A stretch of DNA of 64,000 nt from Acinetobacter lwoffii (GTDB taxonomy: Bacteria; Pseudomonadota; Gammaproteobacteria; Pseudomonadales; Moraxellaceae), in the NCBI RefSeq assembly GCF_019343495.1, contig NZ_CP072549.1:992001-1056000 (forward strand), written 5' to 3'. The notes beneath the pieces are model-generated. The model was given only the letters and a program-made list of their open reading frames with translations. It made no database searches and was not told the DNA's origin. Every line of letters begins with the position of its first letter. Position 1 is the stretch's first letter. Of the stretch, positions 54,899-63,573 are shown in pieces. The position numbers and the translations under genes were made by a program.

Positions 54899-55300
54899 AT
54901 GTATCAAAGAATCAAGCAATGGGCTAAATCAATTAAAAAAGACATCTTGGTTGTTTGGCTTATTGCAAAAGACAAGCGAACGCCCAATTCTGTAAAGTTT
55001 TTAGCTTTAATTATTGCTGCTTATGCCTTCTCACCAATTGATTTAATTCCAGATTTTATTCCCGTACTTGGGTATTTAGACGATATTATTATTGTACCTT
55101 TAGGTATTTTATTAGTTATCAAGCTTACCCCACAAAACATTGTAGATGATTGTAGAATTCTTGGAGAAATCTTAGTTGAAAGGCCTATAAACTGTTGGGC
55201 AGCAGGAATTATTATCCTGATATGGCTTGTAGTATTGGGATATTTAACCATGTACTTCATGAACGATTCACTGTCTATACTGTCTATTTTTGACAAGTGA
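54899..55300 (+). CDS. YkvA-family (DUF1232) membrane protein
   Basis: A 133-residue DUF1232 protein. The conserved core is AYAFSPIDLIPDFIPVLGYLDDIII (residues about 41-65), with a second hydrophobic helix near the C-terminus (AAGIIILIWLVVLGYLTMYF). Membrane-associated, function unknown. It is AT-rich relative to gloB upstream. Confidence 0.9.
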   Translation: MYQRIKQWAKSIKKDILVVWLIAKDKRTPNSVKFLALIIAAYAFSPIDLIPDFIPVLGYLDDIIIVPLGILLVIKLTPQNIVDDCRILGEILVERPINCWAAGIIILIWLVVLGYLTMYFMNDSLSILSIFDK

Positions 55301-55540
55301 GATTTAAATACCCTCTCTCATTTGCACCCATTTAATATAATGGGCATTATTCAAAATTAAAATGTAAACCAAAATAGAAATAAAATGTCTGCTTTCAGAG
55401 CATGACATTAGTTCTGTCGTACAAATTTAAAAGTGACATTGGCCATGTCGATCCCGAATGATGATATGTAGGATAGCAGTAACTAGTTTCTTGGATTCTA
55501 TTTACTAAAACTGACAACGTATCTGTCGCCTAAAGCCATG

Positions 55541-55813
55541 TTAAAGAATCTGGTTACTTTGTGCATAAGCATCCAGTTCACCTTGAGTCACGACACGCAC
55601 CGCCTGCATTTCATCAATACGTACCAGTAGCAAGCCACCTAAAGCAGGCTGATAACGACGGGCACTGCCGAAAGGCGTATAGGCCACTTTCGACTGAATA
55701 CTAAAGCTCAACCAGTCTTCATGTCCCAACATCACAGCAACCGGATCAAGTCCCTGCTGCTGCATTAATTCAATTTGCTGATTCACATAGTCTTCAATGG
55801 TTAATTCAGTCAT
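55541..55813 (-). CDS. Conserved hypothetical protein (90 aa)
   Basis: A 90-residue protein without a recognised family. It opens ELTIEDYVNQQIELMQQQGLDPVAVMLGHEDW and ends RVVTQGELDAYAQSNQIL. It is soluble and helical with a short beta segment (PALGGLLLVRIDEMQAV). Probably a real Acinetobacter-type gene because codon use matches its neighbours; no shadowing gene competes with it. Confidence 0.65.
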   Translation of the reverse strand: MTELTIEDYVNQQIELMQQQGLDPVAVMLGHEDWLSFSIQSKVAYTPFGSARRYQPALGGLLLVRIDEMQAVRVVTQGELDAYAQSNQIL

Positions 55814-56246
55814 GGTGCGGGTATTCAGTTTGAGAATTACATTTCAGACAGTATAAAGCATGCAAATCGAGCTGAAGATCAGAAAACCAGCAGCCGGTAT
55901 TCTTTTAATAAATAAGTCGATTGGATTTTAATTTTCTCATTCTAGATCTGAAATTTTCTATTTCATACGATTGATAAAATTAGAAAATAACCTGGTTCAC
56001 TAATAAGCTATTGAATTAGAAAATTAATTATCCAAATTTATAGCTTATAAAAACTTAATATTTAGTTACAACCTATTCAATATGATAAAAATCATTTACT
56101 TAGCGTTTAAATTGATTTTTTCTTAATCAACCGATGTTCACTATATACACAAATTCATTTAAATTAATTTAAATAAAGGCATTTGCCCTTTAAAAGATAA
56201 TTTTTCACCCTTATTTAAGATTTAACAATGATGAAGGAGTGATCTC
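55814..56246. other. AT-rich intergenic region
   Basis: About 430 bp between divergent genes. I see only AT-rich sequence with no RNA gene, repeat or credible short gene. It must hold promoters for both neighbours. Confidence 0.5.
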
Positions 56247-56450
56247 GTGAAAAAAGTGGTTAAAGCGAAAAATTTGATTGCATTTCGACTATGGTTAGAA
56301 AAATTGGGATATTCGGTACGCACCCTGGCGGATGATCGTGGTTTCAGTTTCAGCTTCAAGAAAGAATATGGCCTGGTGACCTGTGATCTGGCAGGTAATG
56401 CTCTGGCACTACAGTTAGGCGAGGAATTTGAAGATCATTTAAAAGCCTGA
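56247..56450 (+). CDS. Small conserved hypothetical protein (67 aa)
   Basis: A 67-residue basic-to-acidic protein (KKVVKAKNLIAFRLWLEKLG near the start, EEFEDHLKA at the end) with a beta-rich middle (GFSFSFKKEYGLVTCDLAG). GAAGGAG precedes its GTG-overlapped start region (ATGATGAAGGAGTGATCTC), consistent with active translation. No family recognised. A terminator-like hairpin lies about 70 bp downstream. Confidence 0.6.
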   Translation: MKKVVKAKNLIAFRLWLEKLGYSVRTLADDRGFSFSFKKEYGLVTCDLAGNALALQLGEEFEDHLKA

Positions 56451-56521
56451 TTGCTTCTATTTAAGAGAAGAAAAATAAATTAATCTTTCCACTGATTCAA
56501 CAGCGCTATTCTCCAGTTATT

Positions 56522-56546
56522 CAGCCCATTTCGATGGGCTTTTCTT
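56522..56546 (+). terminator. Terminator after the 67-aa gene
   Basis: AGCCCAT TTCG ATGGGCT hairpin with a pyrimidine-rich tail. Confidence 0.75.
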
Positions 56547-56567
56547 TGTTTAGTAAATTTGAGGCAA

Positions 56568-56595
56568 TAAAAAAGCAAGGCATTTGCCTTGCTTT
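56568..56595 (-). terminator. Terminator of distal tRNA transcript (copy 1)
   Basis: AAAGCAAGGC / GCCTTGCTTT hairpin, with a T6 tail on the minus strand, directly after tRNA-Leu 56603-56687. Confidence 0.88.
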
Positions 56596-56602
56596 AATAT
56601 GA

Positions 56603-56687
56603 TGGTGGGGACGGAGAGACTCGAACTCTCACACCTCGCGGCGCTGGAACCTAAATCCAGTGCGTCTACCAATTTCGCCACGTCCCC
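56603..56687 (-). tRNA. tRNA-Leu (TAG)
   Basis: An 85-nt class II tRNA with a long variable arm, acceptor GGGGACG / CGTCCCC, anticodon loop TTTAGGT (anticodon TAG), discriminator A and encoded CCA. One of four identical Leu(TAG) genes in the window, in a Leu-Trp-Leu cassette. Confidence 0.96.
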
Positions 56688-56726
56688 ATCAGGGTACCAA
56701 CTTAGCGTTGGATTTTTTTCAAACTT

Positions 56727-56800
56727 TGGCAGAGGATCAAGGATTCGAACCTTGACGAACGGTTTTGGAGACCGTCATGCTACCATTACACCAATCCTCT
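56727..56800 (-). tRNA. tRNA-Trp (CCA)
   Basis: A 74-nt tRNA with acceptor AGAGGAT / ATCCTCT, anticodon loop CTCCAAA (anticodon CCA), discriminator G and encoded CCA. A1-U72 and G73 fit bacterial Trp identity. Its D-arm is short (TGTAATGGTAGCA), unlike E. coli tRNA-Trp. Identical to the copy at 57881-57954. Confidence 0.9.
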
Positions 56801-56835
56801 ACTTCCACCCAATATTCAGTTTCCCAAATATCGAT

Positions 56836-56920
56836 TGGTGGGGACGGAGAGACTCGAACTCTCACACCTCGCGGCGCTGGAACCTAAATCCAGTGCGTCT
56901 ACCAATTTCGCCACGTCCCC
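56836..56920 (-). tRNA. tRNA-Leu (TAG)
   Basis: Identical to the Leu(TAG) gene at 56603-56687. First gene of the distal Leu-Trp-Leu cassette in transcription order. Confidence 0.96.
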
Positions 56921-56933
56921 AATGGCTGTGTAT

Positions 56934-56960
56934 ATTATAGAGATAGACCGGCATTGACAA
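56934..56960 (-). promoter_or_regulatory. Promoter for distal tRNA cassette
   Basis: On the minus strand, TTGTCA (56955-56960), a 15-bp spacer and TATAAT (56934-56939), with the tRNA starting 14 bp after. The same spacing occurs in all three tRNA promoters here. Confidence 0.8.
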
Positions 56961-57256
56961 GCGATTTTACAAGCAATCACAATCTATTCCGCTATAAAAT
57001 AAACAGTTAGTTTAATTTTTTATAAAATTTATGTCGAAAATTTGATTGATTTGAAGATATGACTGCCCATCCGTTATTTTTAATCATTTCGATTCAATTC
57101 CAACATTTCAAATTAAAACTCAAATAAATTTCTAATCTTGATCAACATGAGCATTCAAAATACTGAAACTATTATTCATAAATTATTTTTGAAGCAGTGC
57201 ATGGAATCAGAATACAACACAGCATAAATACAACGGCTTTGCCAAATTTCAGGCAA

Positions 57257-57284
57257 TAAAAAAGCAAGGCACTCGCCTTGCTTT
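57257..57284 (-). terminator. Terminator after tRNA-Leu (CAG)
   Basis: AAAGCAAGGC / GCCTTGCTTT hairpin, with a T6 tail on the minus strand. It shares its sequence with the other two tRNA terminators. Confidence 0.87.
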
Positions 57285-57291
57285 AATATGA

Positions 57292-57377
57292 TGGTGGGGA
57301 TAGAGAGACTCGAACTCTCACGCCCAGAAGGCGCTGCGACCTGAACACAGTGCGTCTACCAATTCCGCCATATCCCC
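57292..57377 (-). tRNA. tRNA-Leu (CAG)
   Basis: An 86-nt class II tRNA with acceptor GGGGATA / TATCCCC, anticodon loop TTCAGGT (anticodon CAG) and encoded CCA. It lies alone between the two Leu-Trp-Leu cassettes, with its own promoter and terminator. Confidence 0.96.
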
Positions 57378-57389
57378 ATGGCTGTGTAT

Positions 57390-57416
57390 ATTATAGCGAT
57401 CAGACCTGATTCACAA
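57390..57416 (-). promoter_or_regulatory. Promoter for tRNA-Leu (CAG)
   Basis: On the minus strand, TTGTGA (57411-57416), a 15-bp spacer and TATAAT (57390-57395). Confidence 0.78.
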
Positions 57417-57722
57417 GTAGTTCTATAAAAAGCTAAATACTTTTATATCAAAAATTAATCAGTTAATTCCCTATTGAGCAAATACTGCTCTATTTAGACC
57501 AATATATAAAATTGATAGACACCATGGGACTGATTCATATGACATTTAAATTATTGAATATAGAGATCGCATGAATTCTTGCAGCAATACAATGAAATTT
57601 GCTAAGGCCCCACCCTTGCCTGATCATTCACTTAAGAAGTGAAATCCTGAATGCATTGTAATTCATTAATCTTGACAGCAAAAATCTGATACTAAAAAAA
57701 CCGACCTCAAATTTGAGGCAAT

Positions 57723-57750
57723 AAAAAAGCAAGGCTGATGCCTTGCTTTA
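57723..57750 (-). terminator. Terminator of proximal tRNA cassette
   Basis: AAAGCAAGGC TGAT GCCTTGCTTT, with a T6 tail on the minus strand. Confidence 0.88.
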
Positions 57751-57756
57751 ATATGA

Positions 57757-57841
57757 TGGTGGGGACGGAGAGACTCGAACTCTCACACCTCGCGGCGCTG
57801 GAACCTAAATCCAGTGCGTCTACCAATTTCGCCACGTCCCC
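57757..57841 (-). tRNA. tRNA-Leu (TAG)
   Basis: Identical to the two Leu(TAG) genes of the distal cassette. Last gene of the proximal cassette. Confidence 0.96.
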
Positions 57842-57880
57842 ATCAGGGTACCAACTTAGCGTTGGATTTCTTTCAAACTT

Positions 57881-57954
57881 TGGCAGAGGATCAAGGATTC
57901 GAACCTTGACGAACGGTTTTGGAGACCGTCATGCTACCATTACACCAATCCTCT
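57881..57954 (-). tRNA. tRNA-Trp (CCA)
   Basis: Identical to the tRNA-Trp at 56727-56800, including the short D-arm and the CTCCAAA anticodon loop. The flanking spacer differs from the other copy by one base (GATTTC versus GATTTT). Confidence 0.9.
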
Positions 57955-57989
57955 ACTTCCACCCAATATTCAGTTTCCCAAATATCGAT

Positions 57990-58074
57990 TGGTGGGGACG
58001 GAGAGACTCGAACTCTCACACCTCGCGGCGCTGGAACCTAAATCCAGTGCGTCTACCAATTTCGCCACGTCCCC
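57990..58074 (-). tRNA. tRNA-Leu (TAG)
   Basis: Identical Leu(TAG) gene, first in transcription order of the proximal Leu-Trp-Leu cassette. Confidence 0.96.
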
Positions 58075-58087
58075 AATGGCTGTGTAT

Positions 58088-58114
58088 ATTATAGAGATCA
58101 TTTCCGGCTGACAA
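58088..58114 (-). promoter_or_regulatory. Promoter for proximal tRNA cassette
   Basis: On the minus strand, TTGTCA (58109-58114), a 15-bp spacer and TATAAT (58088-58093), the same as the distal cassette. Confidence 0.8.
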
Positions 58115-58181
58115 GCCGTTTATCATAAAAAAACACTCGTTTGATTAAATAAGAAACAATTCAAGTTTTATTGTATTTTTC

Positions 58182-59003
58182 TCATTCAATTTCAGTCATT
58201 AAGTAGTCTTTCACAGCTTGAAAATCGACCAATCTATGCTGCTTCTGCTTACTTAACATTTCTTCTAATAAGCCTTGAAAAGCCTGTAAGTGCTGCGGTA
58301 ACTCAACTTTCAGACGCTGACAATGCAAAAAGGCCCAATCCAGATAATCTGTCGCCTGTAAACGCTGACCACTCAACCACTCATAAAAAATAACACCCAA
58401 AGCATAAACTTCACTTTGTAGGCTCTTGGCTTGGCCTTGGAACAGTTCCGGCGCCATATAACGCGGTGTCGCATTCAGTTCATGCAGGTCATTCTGATGG
58501 AGTATTTGGACATGCTCAAAATCAAGCAGGCAGACCCTGCCCTGATTATTTACAAAATGTTCCTGCTTTAAATCGGCATGCAAATAACCCAATTCTTGCA
58601 GGCAGATTAAAGGCTCCACAGCTTGCAGCAAATGTTGCCGAATTTGCGTGATGGATTGCTGATGCGGCATGATCTGAAAATGCGCCGGCGCATCGACCAG
58701 AATTAAGGCCTGCTCAAATTGTTCATGATTGATCTTGAAAGGCTGTTGAATAATTTGATGTGGAAGGAAAAAATTTAGATCACCTGAGCTGGCATGAGCC
58801 TGATAAAAATCCAGCTCATGTTGCCAGCCTAGTTCAGCATGTGGAGATGATATTAAACTATCAGATCTATGCGATATCTGGGTTTTTAGCCAGAGCGCAT
58901 TTCCCTTGGCATAATAAAGACGCCGACCAAAACCCAGACTACGGGCTTTGGTTCGTAGTTCAAAATCAGAAATATCGAGATGATCTAAATTAAGTCGTGG
59001 CAA
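58182..59003 (-). CDS. Kinase-like protein (Ser/Thr kinase fold, altered catalytic loop)
   Basis: A 273-residue protein-kinase-like fold. The catalytic loop is HADLKQEH (142-149), in which the usual Asn is His149. The metal-binding DFG is DFE (161-163), and the APE motif is RYMAPELF near 181-188. No clear glycine-rich loop is seen; Lys40 and Glu63 may be the VAIK Lys and helix-C Glu. Asp144 and Lys146 persist, so weak activity is possible, but it may be a pseudokinase. Its start overlaps the end of the patatin gene by 14 bp, so the two are cotranscribed, which may tie it to lipid metabolism. Confidence 0.85.
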   Translation of the reverse strand: MPRLNLDHLDISDFELRTKARSLGFGRRLYYAKGNALWLKTQISHRSDSLISSPHAELGWQHELDFYQAHASSGDLNFFLPHQIIQQPFKINHEQFEQALILVDAPAHFQIMPHQQSITQIRQHLLQAVEPLICLQELGYLHADLKQEHFVNNQGRVCLLDFEHVQILHQNDLHELNATPRYMAPELFQGQAKSLQSEVYALGVIFYEWLSGQRLQATDYLDWAFLHCQRLKVELPQHLQAFQGLLEEMLSKQKQHRLVDFQAVKDYLMTEIE

Positions 59004-60501
59004 TGTATTCAGGTATTGGATTAAGTGTATGCTGATAATTTAGCAGCTCCAGACAATGCTGAATAGTTTTCCCGACCCGTTCCTGAGTCTCAATGAGGGA
59101 GATTTTTGGCCAAGTAGCCCGCTCCCCTTCACGCTGTAAAATTTTAAACAGATACGGCCGCGGATTTTGCAACATATAGCTATAGTGGCGTAGGCTATAT
59201 TTACCGACAATATTCACATCACCATAATAACGCTGGTCAACTACACCATAGCCATGATCCAGTAGACGGCGTACAGGAGGTAAGCTTCCGGCATGCTCTC
59301 TGGCAAAATCCATCATGCCTTTGGTAATCACCGCGCCCTGACGGCGAACAATTCGTTGTGGCCAGCTCAAAGTACCTTTACGGAAACGTGAAATATCATC
59401 CTGCATGAATGGCACGATATGCGGGTTGGTCTGACTGGCAATGGTATAATTGATATTATACAGGCGTGCCATTTTCTCCTGCGGAAAATCACTGCGCACG
59501 CTGCCATCCACCCAGCGGGTTGAACCCATATAAGGCGTATATTGACCATCATAGCGCTTACTGGTCAAACGAACCGGTGGAAACAGAACCGGCACCGCAC
59601 AAGACGCCAGTACCGCACTCCAGACCAGCAAATCCGGAGAAGTATAGGCATTTAAAATGCGTGCATCCTGTCCAGCATCATAAGGTGCAACCGCAATATT
59701 GATATGCAGACCTGAGGTTTTGAGTGCTTCTTCGAAGGTCAGATCACCCAGATTTTCGACTAGAAATTTTTTCAGATATTTTACATCCGCCAGACCACCA
59801 TTGCCTTTCATCAATTCACTCATGGTGCGAAAATGAAAAGCCTCATGAAAGAAATTATGGCCTTTCAAAATATCAATATATTGCGAAGGTTTGGATACAC
59901 CTAACATGGCGGTCATGATGGCACCCGCACTTGAACCGGACATTACCTTCGGCAACAAGTCCTGCTCCATTAAGGCTTTGCATACACCAGTATGAAACAG
60001 ACCCAGCGTCGAACCACCGGAAAACATCAGGGCTGGCTGGCCATAGGCGCGCTGACAATGCTGAAAATATTCGATTTTTTCTTCCATACTGAGACAGGTA
60101 CAGTCTATTGAAGCAATATAGGCTAAGCCTTGGCTGACTTCTTCGACATAATCTTCAATAATTCTTTTAGTGCCCACATAGGCTTCGGTAAACAGTAGAG
60201 GATGGGCAATGTTGGCAATATCGTAGCTCAGGCCTTCGCGCAAAATATACATCAGGTCACGGGTGCGCTTTTGTTGTCGATAGCGTCGTAATTTACCCAG
60301 ACGATGTGCAATCACTTCTGCATCAAAGTATGGTGAACTGTTATCAAATTTCCATTCCTGTGCACCTGATTCTTCATCTATTTTCAGGGCAATATATTTC
60401 CATTCCTCATAGGACTCAACCTGTTGCAGCTGCTGCTTGAGCTTTTTAATACGATAGGCCTGATGTGGATTAATATCCTGAGTAAAATCTTTAAACAGCA
60501 T
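58990..60501 (-). CDS. Patatin-like phospholipase / triacylglycerol lipase with DUF3336
   Basis: A 503-residue protein. An N-terminal DUF3336 region (about residues 10-140) precedes the patatin domain, with the oxyanion loop SGGSTLG (161-167), the nucleophile GSSAG (Ser191) and the catalytic Asp in VDGSVRSDF. This layout matches Tgl3/4/5 triacylglycerol lipases and bacterial relatives. It would hydrolyse acyl esters of neutral or phospholipids, perhaps storage lipids, which many Acinetobacter accumulate. It overlaps the kinase-like gene downstream. Confidence 0.92.
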   Translation of the reverse strand: MLFKDFTQDINPHQAYRIKKLKQQLQQVESYEEWKYIALKIDEESGAQEWKFDNSSPYFDAEVIAHRLGKLRRYRQQKRTRDLMYILREGLSYDIANIAHPLLFTEAYVGTKRIIEDYVEEVSQGLAYIASIDCTCLSMEEKIEYFQHCQRAYGQPALMFSGGSTLGLFHTGVCKALMEQDLLPKVMSGSSAGAIMTAMLGVSKPSQYIDILKGHNFFHEAFHFRTMSELMKGNGGLADVKYLKKFLVENLGDLTFEEALKTSGLHINIAVAPYDAGQDARILNAYTSPDLLVWSAVLASCAVPVLFPPVRLTSKRYDGQYTPYMGSTRWVDGSVRSDFPQEKMARLYNINYTIASQTNPHIVPFMQDDISRFRKGTLSWPQRIVRRQGAVITKGMMDFAREHAGSLPPVRRLLDHGYGVVDQRYYGDVNIVGKYSLRHYSYMLQNPRPYLFKILQREGERATWPKISLIETQERVGKTIQHCLELLNYQHTLNPIPEYIATT

Positions 60502-60689
60502 CTGCCTTTTCCCTATATTTATTCTTGATACAGCTCGTACCCAGAGCCAGAAAATGTGTACAAATTTTCTATCCTCTACAATAACGAAAATTCTCTACTT
60601 TAAGCAAATTATCATACTTTTCCGGCTTTGACTGTGAATTTTGCAATGCTACTATCTTAGGCATAATTTCAAATCTGTAATGTTAAATC

Positions 60690-61562
60690 ATGGCGAAAAT
60701 TGAGTTACCTGAGCATATTTTAAATACCCTTTCGACTGTTCTGCAGCAACTTCAGCAAAGTCTGCCCGAACTGAAACAAATTCCTGATTTTTCTGCCCAT
60801 GCCTATAAGTGGCAACAGGGTGAACTCAAACCGATTCATCAGCTTAGACAGATGGAACTGGCCGATTTAAAAGGGATTGAGCGACAAAAAGAAAAAGTCA
60901 TCCAGAACACGTTGCAGTTTTTAAACGGCTTACCTGCCAATGATGTCTTACTGACCGGTTCACGCGGTACGGGTAAATCCTCCATTGTTCGTGCCCTACT
61001 CACCGAGTATGCAGATCAAGGGTTACGATTAATTGAAATCGAACGGGATGATTTATCCGATCTGCCTCAAATTCAGCAACTCATTGCAGAGCGTCCAGAG
61101 AAGTTTATTGTCTACTGTGATGATCTGGCCTTTAATGCCGAAGATGAAAATTATCGCAGTTTAAAGAGTGTTCTGGATGGTTCTTTACAGTCCGGTTCCA
61201 GCAATTTTGTGATTTATGCGACCAGTAACCGTCGTCATTTATTACCCGAATTCATGCATGAAAATACGCCCGTTACCCGAGTTGATGTGCCGCAATATAC
61301 TGAATTACATCCTCAGGAAGCGATTGAAGAAAAAATTTCACTGTCTGACCGCTTTGGTTTATGGCTGTCTTTCTATCCAATGGATCAGAACCTGTATTTG
61401 GAAATTGTCGAACATTACCTCAAAAAGGCAGGCATGGAACTCACGCCAGAAACCCGTGCTGAAGCCCTACGCTGGTGTCAGGCACGCGGTCAACGTTCAG
61501 GACGTGCTGCCTATCAGTTTTCCAAGCACTGGATTGGTTCAACCCAACTAAATGCCTCTTAA
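60690..61562 (+). CDS. DUF815-family ATP-binding protein (AAA+)
   Basis: A 290-residue AAA+-type ATPase of the DUF815 family. Walker A is LLTGSRGTGKSS (near residues 87-98), Walker B FIVYCDDLAF (near 140) and a sensor region has VIYATSNRRHLLPEFM. The N-terminal helices (LNTLSTVLQQLQQSLPELK) precede the core. The cellular role is unknown. It ends just before a terminator, so it is a single transcript. Confidence 0.92.
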   Translation: MAKIELPEHILNTLSTVLQQLQQSLPELKQIPDFSAHAYKWQQGELKPIHQLRQMELADLKGIERQKEKVIQNTLQFLNGLPANDVLLTGSRGTGKSSIVRALLTEYADQGLRLIEIERDDLSDLPQIQQLIAERPEKFIVYCDDLAFNAEDENYRSLKSVLDGSLQSGSSNFVIYATSNRRHLLPEFMHENTPVTRVDVPQYTELHPQEAIEEKISLSDRFGLWLSFYPMDQNLYLEIVEHYLKKAGMELTPETRAEALRWCQARGQRSGRAAYQFSKHWIGSTQLNAS

Positions 61563-61568
61563 CAACTT

Positions 61569-61596
61569 AAAAGCGACCGGTTCAGGTCGCTTTTTT
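61569..61596 (+). terminator. Terminator after DUF815 gene
   Basis: AAAAGCGACC GGTTCA GGTCGCTTTTTT hairpin, 7 bp after the DUF815 stop. Its position shows that the next gene starts downstream of it. Confidence 0.9.
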
Positions 61597-61644
61597 CATA
61601 TAAATCATTTATATAATGATGATACTCAAAAGAAAATTAAAATT

Positions 61645-61965
61645 ATGGATGTCGGCGCAGTTCTCATTCAACTTAAGCCCTTACACATGCAGCAAGTTCA
61701 TGACTGGCAGCGTACTTTGAAAGCACGTCAAGACGAAGTAATTGAAACGCTTAAGGCTGAACAGGTTCATGTCGAGTCCTGGTTTTATCTGCAACTTCAT
61801 GGTCAGGACTATTTGATTGCATATATGCGCGCCGACAATATTCAAAAAGCGCAAAATATTGCAAAACTCAGTACTTTCCCAATTGACCAAGTGCATAAAC
61901 AGTTTAAAACTTCATGGCAAGCGGTTTATCCCGCCGAATTGTTATTGGATGCTACAGTTACCTGA
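61645..61965 (+). CDS. DUF6176-family small protein
   Basis: A 106-residue protein in the DUF6176 family, with a ferredoxin-like beta-alpha-beta feel: AVLIQLKPLHMQQVHDWQRTLKARQDEVIETLKAEQVHVES, then QDYLIAYMRADNI. I use ATG 61645 because the frame's upstream ATG (61552) lies inside the DUF815 gene and the terminator between them would cut that transcript. Cytosolic, function unknown. Confidence 0.75.
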   Translation: MDVGAVLIQLKPLHMQQVHDWQRTLKARQDEVIETLKAEQVHVESWFYLQLHGQDYLIAYMRADNIQKAQNIAKLSTFPIDQVHKQFKTSWQAVYPAELLLDATVT

Positions 61966-62024
61966 TTTATTAGCACGGCTATTCAAAATAGTTTTGTAAT
62001 AAAGACTTCTCCCCAATCAATAAT

Positions 62025-62055
62025 AAAAAAAGCCCTGGAAATACAGGGCTTTTTT
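62025..62055. terminator. Bidirectional terminator
   Basis: AAAAAAAGCCCTG / CAGGGCTTTTTT hairpin between convergent genes. Confidence 0.9.
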
Positions 62056-62066
62056 GACATCTCGAA

Positions 62067-63113
62067 TTATTGTTTATCCCCAATAATGGTAGACCATAGC
62101 AGGTCATCAATTTCACTGCCATTGAAATAAACAGTAGCCTTCAATGATTCAGGCTGGTTCTGTTTGACCTCAATTACCTGATCATCGCTGTCCTTAATTC
62201 TAAGCACGCCCTCTTTTGGCAAATGCTTATAGTTATTTAATACGGTTTCATCCATTTTAAATGGTGTCGTGATATTAAAATCAAAACTGTAACGATAATC
62301 TGCCAGATCAGGCTGACCGATAATCGTACCACGACTGGTTAAGGTACGAATCCCATTACTGCCACTGCCATAATCATCGACCAAGCTGTAATTATAATTA
62401 CGCACCTGCAGATATTCTTTGCTCTTTGTATCAAACGCGATTCCAGAAGTACCTGCCTGACCGGTCTCGGCGATACGCTGGAATTCCAACTGATCGATTT
62501 GATAAGATTCGGATTGCCCCATGTTATTTTTGGTTTTACGATGCACAATTGTGCCAGAAATCAGGTAGTCGTCCTTGAGATTAAAATCTACATTTGAACC
62601 ATAACGGACATTGCTAAAGCTTAAAGTCGTCGTGTCACCATTCACCGTCTGAGTAATGTTTGAGCCTTTACGGTAAGTTTTATCCAGAATAATACAGTTA
62701 TCTTTATCTGTTTTTAATTTCAGGGTTTTGACCGAACCAGTGGTATTGACTTCCGAACAGATCAGATTTGGATATTTAATACTATTGATGCCCAAATTAT
62801 AAATTTTGATAATACGTGCAGTACGCCCATAAGGATAATCTGCGAATACTTCTCCAATCATGTGACCTAGAGCAACATTATAGTCGGTATCATTACTGGT
62901 ATTTCCGGAAATTTTATCGCGAATTTTCTTTACAATATCCTGATCTTCAAACGGGACAAACTCCTCTGAAAGCTCAGGGGAAATACTTTCCTTAGGAACA
63001 TTTGGAGGTGTAGTGACAGTAGGACTGTCTGAGCTACTTCCCCCACCACCGCCACAGGCACTCATTAAACCCGAAACAAGAGCAAGTCCAAAGATAGAAA
63101 TCTGCTTTTTCAT
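62067..63113 (-). CDS. Hypothetical Gly/Ser-linker lipoprotein (348 aa)
   Basis: A 348-residue predicted lipoprotein: MKKQISIFGLALVSGLMSAC (lipobox MSAC, Cys20) followed by a low-complexity linker GGGGGSSSDSPTVTTPPNVP, a common tether in Acinetobacter surface lipoproteins. The body is beta-rich (TQTVNGDTTTLSFSNVRYGSNV, YRYSFDFNITTPFKM) with no recognised domain. Probably outer-membrane anchored and periplasmic or surface-exposed. Single gene with its own terminator. Confidence 0.8.
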   Translation of the reverse strand: MKKQISIFGLALVSGLMSACGGGGGSSSDSPTVTTPPNVPKESISPELSEEFVPFEDQDIVKKIRDKISGNTSNDTDYNVALGHMIGEVFADYPYGRTARIIKIYNLGINSIKYPNLICSEVNTTGSVKTLKLKTDKDNCIILDKTYRKGSNITQTVNGDTTTLSFSNVRYGSNVDFNLKDDYLISGTIVHRKTKNNMGQSESYQIDQLEFQRIAETGQAGTSGIAFDTKSKEYLQVRNYNYSLVDDYGSGSNGIRTLTSRGTIIGQPDLADYRYSFDFNITTPFKMDETVLNNYKHLPKEGVLRIKDSDDQVIEVKQNQPESLKATVYFNGSEIDDLLWSTIIGDKQ

Positions 63114-63573
63114 AAAATTTATTCCCTAAAATTTCTTTGCATTTTTATTTGGTGATCACTAAAGATTGGCCTTCTCGAAACTGAACAGCTCAAATGCTAT
63201 TTCTGCCGGTAATGTTTTTTCTTGGCAGCCAGCTTTATCCTTCGATAGCGCTTTATCTTTAAACAAAGAAGTTTTTGGTTCTGTAATTTTAATGTATATT
63301 TCAAACAACAATTATCATAAGAAATGAAGTGCTTATTTGAATCTTGTTCCTTACCAGAGTCACTTTTCAACACACTTAAAGCGCATTTAATTAGATCGAT
63401 TAACTTTGCAACAAAGCTTATAAAATTTGTAATGGTTAAGTTAAAGACGGATTGAATTTTCTTTTTATGGAGAATCATGCTCAACTTTCATACATGGCTA
63501 TGAAAGAGAATATTGAAAGATAGGATAACTTTAGAGCATAGAAAATGATCATTTTTATGATATGAAATACTTA
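63114..63573. other. Intergenic region lipoprotein / insertion sequence
   Basis: About 460 bp of AT-rich sequence. A 95-codon minus-strand frame (63197-63484) is very basic and Leu/Lys-rich, with no clear start signal or family, and is not called. Confidence 0.5.

Larger units (their letters stand above)
56558..58104. repeat. Duplicated tRNA cassette with a third partial copy
   Basis: Two direct copies of about 390 bp (56558-56948 and 57712-58102) hold terminator, Leu, Trp, Leu and promoter -10 and are nearly identical; the clearest differences are one spacer base (T versus C) and the terminator loop. A third copy of the terminator and -10 edges surrounds tRNA-Leu(CAG) between them. The spacers (56961-57256 and 57417-57722) are AT-rich and unlike one another. 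Confidence 0.9.

Noticed and set aside
56584..56940. 118-codon plus-strand open frame over tRNA genes, repeated at 57738-58094
   Set aside because: It is antisense to tRNA-Leu and tRNA-Trp genes; the same false frame appears in both cassette copies, as expected from the duplicated tRNAs.
63197..63484. 95-codon minus-strand open frame before the IS element
   Set aside because: Basic, Leu/Lys-rich with no start signal or family; could be a relic, but evidence is too weak to call a gene.
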